Positions 48,601 to 52,850 of a stretch of 64,000 nucleotides of DNA are shown here, piece by piece (positions within the stretch are counted from its first letter, which is position 1; each line of letters opens with the position of its first letter). This DNA comes from Heliopora coerulea (taxonomy: Eukaryota > Cnidaria > Anthozoa > Scleralcyonacea > Helioporidae): assembly GCA_030142905.1 (NCBI GenBank), contig JASJOG010000253.1, forward strand, positions 86,001-150,000, written 5' to 3'. The notes beneath the pieces are model-generated. The model was not told the origin of the DNA, searched no databases, and saw nothing but the letters and a program-made list of their open reading frames with translations. Both the position numbers and the translations under genes were made by a program.

Positions 48601-51396
48601 TCTTCGAACATGATATAAACATACGTGAACTGGCGGCAGATCTTATGCAATCTACAAGTCTGCAATATCCACTGACATTTAAATACTGAGCTTCAACATC
48701 TGTGAGGTTAAGCAGAATGTATTTGACTAGTTCAACATCCAGTATGGTCAGGCAGAGTGAGGTTAGGTGGGCAGAGTGTATTTAAATAGTTCAACATCCA
48801 CTAAGTTTAGCAAGAGTGCCTTTGGATAGTTCAACATCCACTGAGATTAGGCAGAGTACATTTAGACTGAATAGCTCTACATGCACTGACGTTAGGCAGT
48901 GTGTTAATTGCTAAACTAAATTATTTACTTTGCTGTGTCCTCTTCACTAATTACTGCCTGACCTCAATGAAAGTTAAGCTGCTATTTAAATAACTTGTGC
49001 CTGATCTCAGCCAACATTGAGCAAGTTAAATACACTTTGCCTTACCTCACTGGATACTAAAATATTTAAATATGCTTTGCCTAACCTCAGTGGATGTTGA
49101 ACCATTTAAATACACTCTGCCTATCCTCAGCCAATGTTTTATGATTTAAATACACTCTTGCTTAACCTCAGTTGATGTCAAACTATTCAAATACAACTAA
49201 CCTCAGTGAATGTTGAATTATTTAAATACTCCCTGCCTGACCTCAGTGGATGATGAACTATTAAAATACAATCTGCCTGACCTCAGTGGATGTTCAACTA
49301 GCTAAATATACAGTACCTAACGTCAGTGGATGTTGAACTATTAAAATACATTCTGCCTGACATCAGTGGATGATGAACTATTAAAATACGCTCTGCCTGC
49401 TCTTAGTGGATGTTGAACTACAGCAGTGTTCAAAAGTTTGGGAACCCATGAGCATAAACAGTGTTGTCAAGCTTGAGTTAATTAAAACGTGATTGAGTCA
49501 AGAAATAGTACAGCACAAAAACTGCAACTACCTGTCGACCTGTTCGGCTTGAGATTTTGCGTGGTCGGCCACTTCGGGGAACATTTTTGTTGTCTTAAAG
49601 TACCTCCATTTATAAACAACCTGACGCATGGTTAAAACATTAACGTCAGACCGCTGAACAATCTTCTTGTATCCCTCTCCGGCCTTATGAGCGATAATAA
49701 TCTTCTCTCTCAGCTTCTCTGACAGCTCCTTAGACCGTGGCATTTCAAATCTTGCGTGATGTCGATGCTGCACAGCGTGCTATATTAGTCGGATGAACAT
49801 CGGTGGTTATGTTGCTACTGATACGGTTCACTTACTTTTGCACCCTCAATTTTTTAAATTTTGACAATATTTTTCACTAATATGAATAGGGCTTCAAAAC
49901 GGTGCTATGGATAGAGATATATTTTTGAAATAGATACTTTTTTCTATCTATTTTTCATTGGAATCACAAATAGCTCGATTACATTTTTCATATTTCTTTT
50001 TAATCCCGGTGTTCACAAACCTTTGAGCACCACCGTAGTTAAATACGTTCTGCTTAACCTGACAGATGTTGAAGCTCAGTATTCAAATATCACTGGATAT
50101 TGCAGACTTGTAGATTGCATAAGACCTGTTGTCAGTTCACGTATGTTTAAATCACGTTTGAAGAGATCAAGTACTTATTGAACGAAAAGGACCATTTTGT
50201 CCGCAAATGTGACCATAGAGGATAAAATACTTTTCAAATAAAACTCGGTAGATGAATTTGTCTCTCGTACGCTCACTGAAACTTCTTTACTGCTTAATCG
50301 GTTGGGATAACTTGGACACAATGTGACTTCGATATCAATCATCCGATAAACAAAGTTTTAAACTTGCTCTGGTGCCGACCCACAATCGACTGGTTTTGGC
50401 GCTGACCATACTCAATGGCCAGCGAACGGTTTTGTCCGACAATCGACATTTGTCAGCGATTAACGTAATTTCAATATCTTGCTGACAAAGGACCAAACAA
50501 TCACATCCTCACGTAATCACTTCAGATAATACGTCTCGACAATTTATCACGACGTCAGACGAGTGGTTTAATACTGGCCAGATTGTGATACTGCCTTATG
50601 ACTCATTATGGAACTGGAAACTCAAGGTCGTTGCGTCTCGTGGGGGGTTTAACCCCACGAGACCCCCACTGGCTATGACACCGTTTGTCGCAACGTAATA
50701 TTTAGGATGCAGTAAGCACTTGCCGTATTTCTATCAAGTTTTAGTATAAATATACCATTCTATTTGACAAATCGAATTTCGTAGACTAAAAAGAACGCGA
50801 TTAACCCTTAAAGATAATCTTCTATCACAAATTGACCAACCAAACTGACAAAATGTATGATAAATTACATAATCCGTCTTCATTTTTCATGAGCGACATT
50901 CGACTAGGGCTTCACCCTTGATGACTATCCGTTCATGGAAAACTCAGGCTATAGTTGTCTAGTTATTACTTATAAACTCGAGTGGAGGTGGAAGGAAAGG
51001 AAAAATGGCTGGAGGAAAACGAACCGATAGGCATGTGCTAAAATCAGGACTACTGACTCCAAATGAGTGAAAAAAACCTCCAAATTTCACCACTTATTAG
51101 CCTGTAATTAAGTGGGAAGTACAATTTGTACGGTTGTCTCCGAAAGGAATTGTTTGGGTATCAATTCTAAATTTCGCAAATATTACGAATTTTGTAATGA
51201 TATATTCTCTACCGATGTACCGGGTCGCACGCTAATCAGGCATCACGGTTTATGCATACGTTACTTGCGCGGCGTCGTGCAATCTCCCATGCCTGACTGA
51301 ACATTTTTATAGAAAGTGAAGATCTTTACCTTCTAGATGAACTGGATATAAAACCAGTAATTGTAACACACCAAATATGCTAAAGGTTACAATCAT
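3254..51396 (-). CDS. IgSF type I transmembrane receptor with ITIM-like tail (seven-exon gene model)
   Basis: Exons run from high to low coordinate: 51396-51330, 47135-46803, 30566-30318, 15823-15575 (or -15518), 8823-8665, 4879-4671 and 3391-3254. Every border has AG/GT. Exon phases chain 1-1-1-1-1-0 and the summed coding length is 1404 nt, giving 467 residues plus stop. Domains are: signal peptide 1-22, V-set-like Ig 23-134, Ig 134-217, Ig 217-300, stalk 300-314, transmembrane helix about 315-340, cytoplasmic tail 341-467. Tail tyrosines sit in YDQP (365), YESV (375), YAVV (406), YASL (429) and YADI (454), with a lysine/proline-rich stretch near 411-421. This is the layout of a signalling cell-surface receptor: ligand recognition outside, phosphotyrosine/SH2 recruitment inside. 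Function is inferred; immune or allorecognition use is plausible by analogy with cnidarian IgSF receptors. Further exons in the 14-16 kb introns, or a small exon between the fifth and sixth, cannot be excluded. Confidence 0.82.
4229..4482. repeat. Two-copy tandem duplication of about 125 bp
   Basis: The segment starting ATCAAATCGCTGCTCTACGA is followed directly by a second copy starting ATCAAATCGCTGCTCCACGA. The copies share the runs ATCGCGTCAACTAGAA, TGTGCACAAAAGG and CATATTCGTAA with scattered differences. The duplication lies in the intron between receptor exons 6 and 7. Confidence 0.85.
4671..4879 (-). CDS. Receptor exon 6: cytoplasmic tail, tyrosine motifs
   Basis: The 209-nt exon is open and encodes SPYDQP, NPYESVDG, GLPPVYAVVDK and the lysine/proline run KKTKKPPPKS, followed by donor TCG|GTAAGT in phase 0. 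YDQP fits a YxxP SH2-ligand pattern; YESV and YAVV are YxxV. The proline run could bind SH3 domains. The acceptor region reads CTGCAGAG. Only the second AG (exon starting at 4879) joins exon 5 in phase; use of the first would run into a stop. An unseen small exon between exons 5 and 6 would be the alternative explanation. Confidence 0.82.
5072..5235 (+). repeat. PLE-associated tail sequence
   Basis: The run from AATAAAGTCGAAATAT to GCTATTTTTCGGAA recurs at 12913-13002, directly downstream of a PLE endonuclease, with the same order of short blocks. A further block (ATATTTCTT...TTGTCGGCTGGTT) recurs at 11341-11372. It is best read as a 3' tail of a PLE lying inside the 2.2-kb transposon. Confidence 0.45.
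6439..6732 (-). CDS. Unrecognised 97-codon ORF inside the 2.2-kb transposon
   Basis: The ATG-started frame begins MSTTTLEDDNSQ and ends WEVYED with a stop. It has no recognisable domain, no zinc-binding pattern and no transmembrane segment. It could be a degraded piece of the element's protein or chance. I do not assign a function. Confidence 0.15.
   Translation of the reverse strand: MSTTTLEDDNSQNYSDTNFIPVIYSPPCWMLSMNAVRLRQIRRRNTNSLNLKVTHFAEENWILKHNVKSQNEGVGIQALRIRSMETMNVDIWEVYED
7249..8656. other. Intron sequence, no feature recognised
   Basis: This AT-rich stretch lies downstream of receptor exon 5 in the transcript. The open frame at 8160-8366 lacks a recognisable domain. I see no RNA gene or repeat with clear boundaries. 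Confidence 0.4.
8665..8823 (-). CDS. Receptor exon 5: stalk and transmembrane helix
   Basis: The acceptor TTTGTTTAG|TT and donor ACCA|GTAAGT bound 159 nt, phase 1-1. The peptide starts with a Thr/Pro/Lys juxtamembrane stretch (TTRPPTKSDK). A helix of about 26 hydrophobic residues follows, beginning GAIAGIVIGILLAVIVAVAV, then the basic/polar stop-transfer KNPNDR. Glycines at positions 1, 5 and 9 of the helix make two overlapping GxxxG spacings, a known helix-helix packing motif. Cysteines at the inner face (WCYV and ICGC) are possible palmitoylation sites. The type I orientation follows from the upstream Ig domains. Confidence 0.88.
9150..9545 (-). mobile_element. Penelope-like element, endonuclease fragment (inverted copy)
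   Basis: The minus-strand translation reads GDVVYKIMCPGCNQ followed by SSLDRPLSEYSSVVKNSAVASHFLTWDS. This is the GIY-YIG endonuclease region of a PLE with the CPGC knuckle-like pair. It is the inverted counterpart of 12310-12660, where the same protein region reads on the plus strand. The two nucleotide stretches are recognisably homologous, for example GCGGGA and GTCTTA blocks in mirrored order. A PLE copy flanked by an inverted partial copy is typical for this class. Confidence 0.75.
9550..10486 (+). mobile_element. Penelope-like element, reverse transcriptase part (degenerate)
   Basis: Plus-strand frames carry PLE reverse-transcriptase motifs in order: FRPTIDTTNTPHCNAS, then SYDVESLFTNMPLNRTV, then FSFDNTIYEQFDRVSMDS and FCRRYVEETSCPTES. 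The last sits where the catalytic YVDD is expected, so two catalytic acidic positions have changed. Stops and frameshifts separate the blocks. The reading continues after an inserted element, at 12051. It is a dead copy lying antisense to the host receptor. Confidence 0.8.
10717..11271 (-). pseudogene. PLE GIY-YIG endonuclease domain (nested copy)
   Basis: The 184-codon open frame contains KSFVVYEFTSAGCNSRYIGE followed by TSHLFSTRIKEHTLTDRNTH, the core of a PLE GIY-YIG nuclease. The upstream part (LTQIKIRQLCKRSCEDLSIK) is the usual RT-to-endonuclease linker. The frame's N-terminal end is formed by a hairpin inversion at 11142-11353, not by a natural start. Upstream on the minus strand (11650-11380) the same linker and RT tail appear again, including DRTFKIYNTNAGLNKDHNQL and ENTNIQYLKLLYIGNYSRLT. 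Confidence 0.8.
11142..11353. repeat. Near-perfect ~100-bp inverted repeat (hairpin) inside a PLE
   Basis: The arms 11142-11241 and 11258-11353 mirror each other around a loop of about 16 nt centred near 11249. Shared runs include CAAGATTTGAGTAAAATCAA and CAATTATGGTATTTGC, with only a few mismatches. The inversion duplicates part of the PLE linker and breaks its reading frame. Confidence 0.88.
12051..12660 (+). mobile_element. Penelope-like element, endonuclease part (continuation)
   Basis: This resumes the element begun at 9550. It encodes SDVVYDITCPGRNRHSIGKT, then ERSLDKRLPEHSSIIKNSAV and ASHFLTYDSIKYLANLNNLF, a GIY-YIG nuclease followed by the usual C-terminal segment. The second Cys of CPGC is Arg here. 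A tail like that at 5072 follows at 12900-13030. Confidence 0.78.
13030..14830. other. Intron sequence, no feature recognised
   Basis: Open frames around 14161-14598 have no recognisable domain and are lysine/asparagine-rich as expected from A-rich DNA. No exon with Ig-type phase-1 borders was found on the minus strand here. Confidence 0.4.
14831..14935. repeat. A-rich low-complexity tract with a C-run
   Basis: Runs of AAAACA-type units enclose a run of about eleven C. The lysine-rich reading through it is a by-product of composition. Confidence 0.85.
15135..15250 (+). repeat. tRNA-derived SINE (partial)
   Basis: The sequence contains an intact B-box-like GGTTCGATCC within GCGGGTTCGATCCCCGTCCG, followed by GGGCTCAGAATCGTTTTCTG and GGCTTGACGATTATTCATC. 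The same module appears inverted at 24840-24935 and 25860-25992. The A-box region is disturbed. Shared flanking body across three copies marks it as a SINE family rather than a tRNA gene. Confidence 0.65.
15518..15823 (-). CDS. Receptor exon 4: Ig domain with alternative stalk extension
   Basis: The acceptor CTAACAG|AG opens an Ig domain of I-set/C2 type: FTLTCKAKE (B-strand Cys), YWIMFNG (Trp) and YGVRTYKCIASN (F-strand Cys). Two in-frame phase-1 donors follow. CACAG|GTGAGAGG ends the exon at 15575 (249 nt) and ATTGCAG|GTAAAAG ends it at 15518 (306 nt). The longer form adds 19 residues rich in Thr and Ser (about GERTTTTSNTPSGSSPNIA), a likely O-glycosylated stalk. Both forms join in frame to the transmembrane exon. 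Sequons NGT, NSS and NIT are present. Confidence 0.87.
15885..16246. repeat. Purine-rich (GA/GGA) low-complexity region
   Basis: The plus strand is dominated by GAGA, GGAG and AAGG runs for about 360 bp. Three overlapping minus-strand frames rich in Ser, Leu and Pro arise only from this composition. It lies in the intron just upstream of receptor exon 4. Confidence 0.75.
16257..16960. mobile_element. MITE-like element with inverted ends and ~10-bp target duplication
   Basis: The left end AGTAGCGTAACTGGTGG mirrors the right end, which reverse-complemented reads AGTGGCGTAACTGGCGG. GGTACTGGAA precedes the left end and GGTACTGTAA follows the right end (9 of 10 identical), indicating a target duplication of 9-10 bp as made by Mutator-type elements. 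An A-rich run precedes the right end. An open frame from about 16594 through the right end has no recognisable domain. Confidence 0.62.
17120..17755. other. Intron sequence, no feature recognised
   Basis: AT-rich sequence between the MITE-like element and the decayed Gypsy copy. I see no exon, RNA gene or bounded repeat. Confidence 0.4.
17760..19215 (+). mobile_element. Decayed Gypsy-type LTR retrotransposon (RT, RNase H, integrase remnants)
   Basis: In successive, frame-shifted stretches the plus strand encodes FAYVDDLLYR (RT catalytic YVDD), then PAKIKAIPSFPSPKKTTDIQ and QILGRPGYNRQRI (RT thumb/connection). These are followed by NPFMLQTNASATGLGAALTQ (RNase H; the catalytic Asp after QT is Asn) and PWETGIDLFGPFPET (integrase). 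SGTDGLTPFRLMYGKN (integrase C-terminal end) comes last. The order is that of Ty3/Gypsy pol. Many stops and indels show an old, dead copy. No LTRs were identified. Confidence 0.82.
19353..19790. mobile_element. Short relative of the 2.2-kb P-like transposon
   Basis: The left end CATAGAGACCATATAAAACT and the right end, reverse-complemented CATAGAGATCATATAAAAAC, form ~31-bp inverted repeats followed on both sides by CTAGAG and a GGGCAT-like block. The right 180 bp (19607-19790) match 7067-7240 of the larger element in order and orientation, including ACAAAAACAAGAGACGAAAG. The target duplication is imperfect (CCTCTAGC against CTTCTAAA). This is a non-autonomous deletion form. Confidence 0.72.
20700..20870 (+). 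mobile_element. LINE reverse-transcriptase fragment
   Basis: One frame reads ADDTQIATSSANVHDIVKTL followed by YDRANVSIRMVLNRISLNVT and KTDYNL. This is the catalytic ADD motif and downstream palm segment of a CR1/L2/Jockey-type non-LTR retrotransposon. Only about 55 codons remain. Confidence 0.72.
22151..22444 (+). CDS. Unrecognised 97-codon ORF within the inverted-arm element
   Basis: The frame contains LLNFDALNIYGFEGFFTDIN and ends FQTFNSFPAMNSNV. I recognise no domain, and the codon before the usual ATG cannot be judged. It is possibly part of an element-encoded protein, possibly chance. Confidence 0.12.
   Translation: MIDIMILDTLLNFDALNIYGFEGFFTDINPSDRILFVTISSPERLGSSHLDGSILEVLSNSEQFNRLFLKLQSDNLKKLSSLKFQTFNSFPAMNSNV
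23153..23350. repeat. Two-copy tandem repeat of about 110 bp
   Basis: AACCCATTAAGAGGCAAGGG at 23153 and AACCCAATAAGTGACAAGGA at 23268 start two related units. Each continues ACACTCT...ATTTTACT.TGGCTAA.GCCAG and GGATGAGCC. It lies inside the inverted-arm element. Confidence 0.75.
24840..24935 (-). repeat. tRNA-derived SINE fragment
   Basis: In minus orientation it carries GCGGGATCGATCCCCGTCTG and GGGGCTCAGAAATCGTTTTC followed by a GAGCTTGACTATCGTTCATC-like body. This is the same module as at 15135 and 25860. The 5' tRNA half is missing. Confidence 0.6.
25330..25520 (-). mobile_element. Penelope-like element, endonuclease fragment
   Basis: The minus strand encodes YKHKCPGCDVLYIGDTCRHL followed by NVRIADHVGVSAYTEST. 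The YKH...C-P-G-C...YIG...R core of the GIY-YIG nuclease is visible within about 60 residues; the rest is absent. Confidence 0.75.
25860..25992 (-). repeat. tRNA-derived SINE with both pol III boxes
   Basis: Read on the minus strand: an A-box-like TAGCTCAATGGTTAGAGCA near the 5' end, then a B-box GAGTTCGATCC within GCGAGTTCGATCCCCGTCTG. A body GGCTCAGAAATCGTTTTTCT and GAGCTTGACGAACGATAATC follows. The anticodon arm does not fold cleanly and the body is shared with two other copies in this window, so I call a SINE, not a tRNA gene. Confidence 0.72.
26196..26266 (+). repeat. tRNA-like SINE head, decayed
   Basis: GTTTGTAGCTCAGTTGGCAG matches a tRNA A-box region, and about 40 nt further GCGGGATTGTTTCGCAAC stands where GGTTCGAATC would be expected. 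The T arm is degenerate. It is probably an old SINE or tRNA pseudogene. Confidence 0.4.
26270..29230. other. Intron sequence, no gene recognised
   Basis: Several short open frames exist but none shows a known domain. The 20-base run GCAAAACCATTGGGGCGAGC at about 26700 recurs inverted at about 28110, pointing to an inverted dispersed repeat. No Ig-type exon was found. Confidence 0.4.
29470..29745. repeat. Polypurine microsatellite (GAAA/GGAA/GAAG)
   Basis: About 275 bp consist of GAAAG, GGAA and AAGAAAGG units ending in a GACAGACAGATAG stretch. Long frames over it on both strands (Lys/Arg/Glu-rich one way, Ser/Phe/Leu-rich the other) are artefacts. Confidence 0.92.
30318..30566 (-). CDS. Receptor exon 3: Ig-like domain
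   Basis: The exon lies between acceptor CTCTTTATAG|TT and donor TTTCG|GTAAGT, 249 nt, phase 1-1, open throughout. It encodes NITCSG (B-strand cysteine), ACWYSNSG (C-strand region, Trp with an adjacent extra Cys), LYIDNITRGESGTYMCKV (E strand, turn and F-strand cysteine). A CVC pair after the B strand plus the extra Cys before the Trp suggests an additional disulfide. Sequons NIT, NIT, NLT and NIT indicate dense glycosylation. It is exactly the same length as the short form of the next exon, consistent with domain duplication. Confidence 0.85.
30570..33470. other. Intron sequence, no gene recognised
   Basis: AT-rich sequence upstream of receptor exon 3. The stretch near 32385-32420 (CTCACGTTTCGATGGCAGGC, CTCTTCGTCAGAG) resembles the tails that accompany PLEs, but no PLE protein is readable beside it. 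Confidence 0.4.
33480..36030 (+). mobile_element. Degenerate LINE (CR1/Jockey-like) with endonuclease end, RT and 3' tail
   Basis: In order the plus strand encodes the end of an apurinic-type endonuclease (NALIDLIITSTPELFTSTGV, then NDQFPI for the usual SDHxP) and a linker (RSHPWINRDILFQMRKRDRA). RT motifs follow: NKATGNDNIPAAVLKIL, DSYRPIS, VAVFLDLYNAFDVIDH, TSGVPQKSVL and DAEDTEARYS, where YADD is expected and damaged. The C-terminal TNFDYLGVRIDNILSWEPQV and FKYAGAKDWNSLPNN close it. At least six frame changes separate the blocks. A 3' tail with AATAAAG ends near 36030. It is 5'-truncated. Confidence 0.87.
36498..36983 (-). pseudogene. HIRAN-domain-like protein carried by the pogo element (one in-frame stop)
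   Basis: From the ATG at 36983 the frame reads SWIRGYHVDKEYWRFKIDEV, LKHEHDNEQDKNAFAVIKEE and DVVGHIPRALAS. This is the W-x-R-G-x-H, N-x-x-D-x-x-A-x-x-V and V-G-H-x-P signature of a HIRAN domain, known from HLTF as a DNA 3'-end-binding module. A single TAA at 36711-36709 interrupts it. The same frame then continues open (VVGTAVNRGGGYGMEIPCIY) to a stop at 36500-36498, ending in a Lys/Arg-rich stretch. About 161 codons in all. It lies antisense to the transposase, inside the inverted ends. HIRAN identity is from motif memory. Confidence 0.68.
37191..38707 (+). pseudogene. pogo/Tigger transposase, frameshifted
   Basis: The ATG at 37191 opens a 147-codon frame with a psq-type helix-turn-helix (NPTASARKIAEHFNCGKTQI) and a CENP-B-type second HTH (EKFKASNGWLDRFKKRCGIK). 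The DDE core follows in shifted frames: WNMDEIGQFFRALPNKSL (Asp at 37715), then LMFMDNAPC (Asp at 38037) and LQPLDLGIIQAFK (Asp at 38136). The second-to-third spacing is DD32D. Four frameshifts are visible (near 37622, 37670, 37800 and 38330). An acidic C-terminal region ends at 38707. All three catalytic aspartates survive, but the reading frame does not. Confidence 0.9.
40490..42495. repeat. Large inverted repeat (arms of about 580-600 bp) around a PLE fragment
   Basis: The arm 40490-41068 returns reverse-complemented at 41885-42495. Shared blocks include GGATTTTATATATT, CTTAGCATGG, GGGAGAAA, TTACCGGAAAT, CTTCGGAGTCGGTTAGAA and GAAACAGTGGATAACTG. The arms differ by point changes and short indels. 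Both still read parts of one protein with LRSRLE-SETVDN near its end, so a coding element was duplicated head-to-head. Spacer 41080-41880 holds a PLE piece. Confidence 0.78.
41330..41660 (-). mobile_element. Penelope-like element, endonuclease fragment
   Basis: The minus strand encodes, across frame changes, YSFTCQVCTELCVGQTTRHL and HARVSYPSGISVCPGK. This corresponds to the GIY-YIG core of a PLE (C-x-x-C, then G-x-T-x-R-H-x-x-x-R). It sits in the spacer of the large inverted repeat. The tail near 41150 (CAACGTTTCTTGGCGTGATG, ACATCATCAGAG) is PLE-like. Confidence 0.65.
42658..42690. repeat. (TA)n microsatellite
   Basis: About fifteen uninterrupted TA units. Confidence 0.95.
43470..44030 (+). 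mobile_element. LINE 3'-terminal coding fragment
   Basis: The plus strand reads YDFNIQSDREIKVRGPDIVL, CFVIDIAIPW and RRELRRLRGVRGHVIPIING. This is the C-terminal part of a non-LTR retrotransposon protein in which a D-x-x-I-x-x-R-x-P-D-I-V block and an I-D-I-A-x-P block precede a VIP-x-I-x-G-A motif. Two frame changes occur. The remainder to 44027 is open but divergent. Confidence 0.65.
44270..44840. repeat. Short tandem units CGAAAGTAGCGGT, probable transposon end remnants
   Basis: From 44287 to 44450 a unit close to CCCTGAAAGTAGCGGTCT repeats about eight times with variation. One more forward copy stands at 44764, and a mirrored form ends near 44822. Arrays of this kind within both ends are seen in the pogo element at 36173, so this may be a decayed relative without its transposase. 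Confidence 0.5.
44845..46700. other. Intron sequence, no gene recognised
   Basis: Frames such as 45565-45774 (IEKKFNDLKSFLVETNLKLV) look helical but belong to no family I recognise. No bounded repeat seen. Confidence 0.35.
46803..47135 (-). CDS. Receptor exon 2: V-set-like Ig domain without cysteines
   Basis: The acceptor TTTCTCTTAG|CG and donor TTAG|GTAAG bound 333 nt, phase 1 at both ends, with no stop. The translation has an Ig V-like pattern. A B-strand-like STVKLPWEI is followed by a C-strand Trp (LTQWSF), and the E-F segment LVFRNANLSHNGTYSLTV has the usual N/D-x-G-x-Y turn. There is not one cysteine in the exon: the B-strand cysteine position holds Trp and the F-strand one Leu. Four N-glycosylation sequons are visible (NAT, NIT, NLS, NGT). 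As the membrane-distal domain it is the likely ligand-binding face. The Ig fold call is from motif reading. Confidence 0.8.
47978..48312. mobile_element. hAT-type MITE with perfect 8-bp target duplication
   Basis: The 335-bp element starts CAGCGGTCCCCAACCCCCGG and ends with the complement GGTTGGGGACCGCTG. ATATAGAG flanks both ends (47970-47977, 48313-48320). A CAG...CTG terminus with an 8-bp duplication is diagnostic of hAT. GGGCCGCGGCTCGG near the left end and GGCCGGTCCGTG near the right give a second inverted block. There is no coding sequence. It lies in receptor intron 1. Confidence 0.93.
49421..50035. mobile_element. Internally deleted Tc1/mariner element
   Basis: TA flanks both ends (49419-49420 and 50036-50037). 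The left end CAGCAGTGTTCAAAAGTTTG mirrors the right end, whose complement is CGGTGGTGCTCAAAGGTTTG. Only the N-terminal part of the transposase remains, so the 615-bp copy cannot move by itself. It inserted into the foldback element at the edge of its right arm. Confidence 0.9.
49528..49743 (-). pseudogene. Tc1-type transposase N-terminal DNA-binding domain
   Basis: From the ATG at 49743 the frame reads MPRSKELSEKLREKIIIAHK, AGEGYKKIVQRSDVNVLTMR and QVVYKWRYFKTT. This is the first helix-turn-helix of a Tc1 transposase including the typical V-Y-K-W end. After AKSQAEQVDR the frame stops. The second HTH is only partly present and the catalytic DDE domain has been deleted. Confidence 0.85.
50380..51325. 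other. Intron sequence with a dispersed repeat
   Basis: The stretch 50520-50620 resembles 2040-2160. The rest has no recognisable gene. The open frame at 51112-51300 lacks domains. Confidence 0.35.
51330..51396 (-). CDS. Receptor exon 1: signal peptide
   Basis: The ATG at 51396 opens 22 codons starting MIVTFSIFGVLQLLVLYP, a short hydrophobic leader with small polar residues after it. The exon ends at a good donor (GAAG|GTAAAG) in phase 1, matching the phase-1 acceptor of the next recognised exon. The split codon becomes GCG (Ala), giving a plausible cleavage region before AQISF. An A sits at -3 relative to the ATG. About 28 nt upstream, a pyrimidine stretch ending TTTTACAG could be the acceptor of a 5'UTR intron. 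I chose this start because it is the only hydrophobic leader with a phase-1 donor that I found upstream of the Ig exons. Confidence 0.7.
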
Positions 51397-51429
51397 CTTC
51401 ACCAACACACGGCCACAGAATACACTGTA

Positions 51430-52850
51430 AAAGGAATGAATTTATCAGTCATGCTGTTATTAATAGCCTAATATAATAACTGAATTATACACATCCTCTT
51501 TTGAACGCATCTCGTAACACACTAGTACAAATCCCTGCAGCGCCTTCTTCACGATTTCCATTTGGACCAGGTTAAACAAGTTCTTTGTTTGTGTTTGCAG
51601 TAAAAAGCATAAAACATTACCGCACGGATTCATTGGGAGTTGTAGCAGGTTCGGGTGTCATCGGCATTTAAAAAATTAGCCCCCGTTTTATGGGCGTCGA
51701 TCCACACGCGGAAGTGCGGGGGTACAGGTGTGGTCAGGCCACTGTGAGCTCTACCAAATAGAAAAGTAAACCCTCTTAGCAAGGTCCGTAGCAAAAGTTT
51801 TAAAATATCAAGTCTCTGAAATGCCTTCGTGAATTAGAACTTTGTTTAAGCAAATTCTACACTTTAAATTTCTTCAGAAACAAAGCTGTAAATGTTGCGA
51901 TTTCACGACAGCTTGTACTATCTTAAAATTCATGAACAAAAAGTTCACAAAGTTTGCTATCACTCGACAGTTGAAACACCAAATATGGCTCAGTTGAGGA
52001 TCCGCCATTAGGACATGTAAAGGCAGTGCACCGTATGGCAACATTGAGGCAATGATAAGACAAACCCCATTTTAATTTGACAGCCGACTAAAATGTTGGA
52101 GGGAACAATTGATATATTGTCCCCCTCCTCTTGAACTGTGGCGGACATGTCCCCATGTCCCACACCATTCCACCAAAACTGCACATCACTGACGTTGTAA
52201 TGAAGTGTGCATGTTCTTTTTTTTTTTTTTTTTTTTCAGGTGTACCTCTAGCTCGTCACTTCAAAATGAAATAAAAAACAGAAAAAAACAGAGATGGCTG
52301 AGTTTGGCTGTAAAAAGAGTTAAACGCTAACTCAAATAATCTTCTAGGCCATGGAAAAAAACTTTCATGACGCCAGTCGTGATATATACCCACCGTTCAT
52401 AAAAAAACCCCCTGAACTCCAGTTTACAAACCAAGCGGTTTCAGTCCGGCACTCTCAATTTTTAGCACCCGAAACGCGGGATTTTTGCACCGTAACTGCT
52501 ACGTTTACACTATAAATTTTGGCTACGCGGACCAGAGTTTTTCGTATTTAGACAATATTCGTGGGTGCCATGCTAGAATATTTTGGAATATGGACTGAAA
52601 CTGAAGAGCCCCGCACCAGAACAGATCAGTCGGATAAATCGAATATAAAGCCACGTCTACATAGACGCATTTTTAAAATTTTGCGACAGTGCCTAACATG
52701 GCCTTTTCATACGATTTTACTGGAAACGATATCGTTGCTATGTGGACATGACATAAAAATACAAAAATAGCCTGCAAGTTCAAATAAAAACGTTTCCGAG
52801 TTAAAGGGGTCCGAGTGTCAAAGTAATCATTACAAAGAACTGGGTAAAAC
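51430..52850. other. Upstream of the receptor gene; no gene recognised
   Basis: The promoter and any 5'UTR exon of the receptor should lie here or beyond, but I see no clear core promoter. A run of 20 T at 52217-52236 followed by CAGG is notable only as low complexity. Confidence 0.35.

Larger units (their letters stand above)
48410..50362. mobile_element. Foldback element with long inverted arms and inner tandem repeats
   Basis: The left arm 48410-48735 (AACTTTGTTTATCGGAT onward) returns inverted at 50036-50362 with few mismatches. Inward of both arms a unit of about 40 bp, GTTCAACATCCACTGAGGTT followed by AGGCAGAGTGTATTTAAATA, repeats about five times on the left. It repeats about twelve times in the opposite sense on the right (48950-49420). 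The whole is a giant palindrome, the pattern of foldback transposons. It is interrupted by a Tc1/mariner copy at 49421-50035. Confidence 0.85.
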
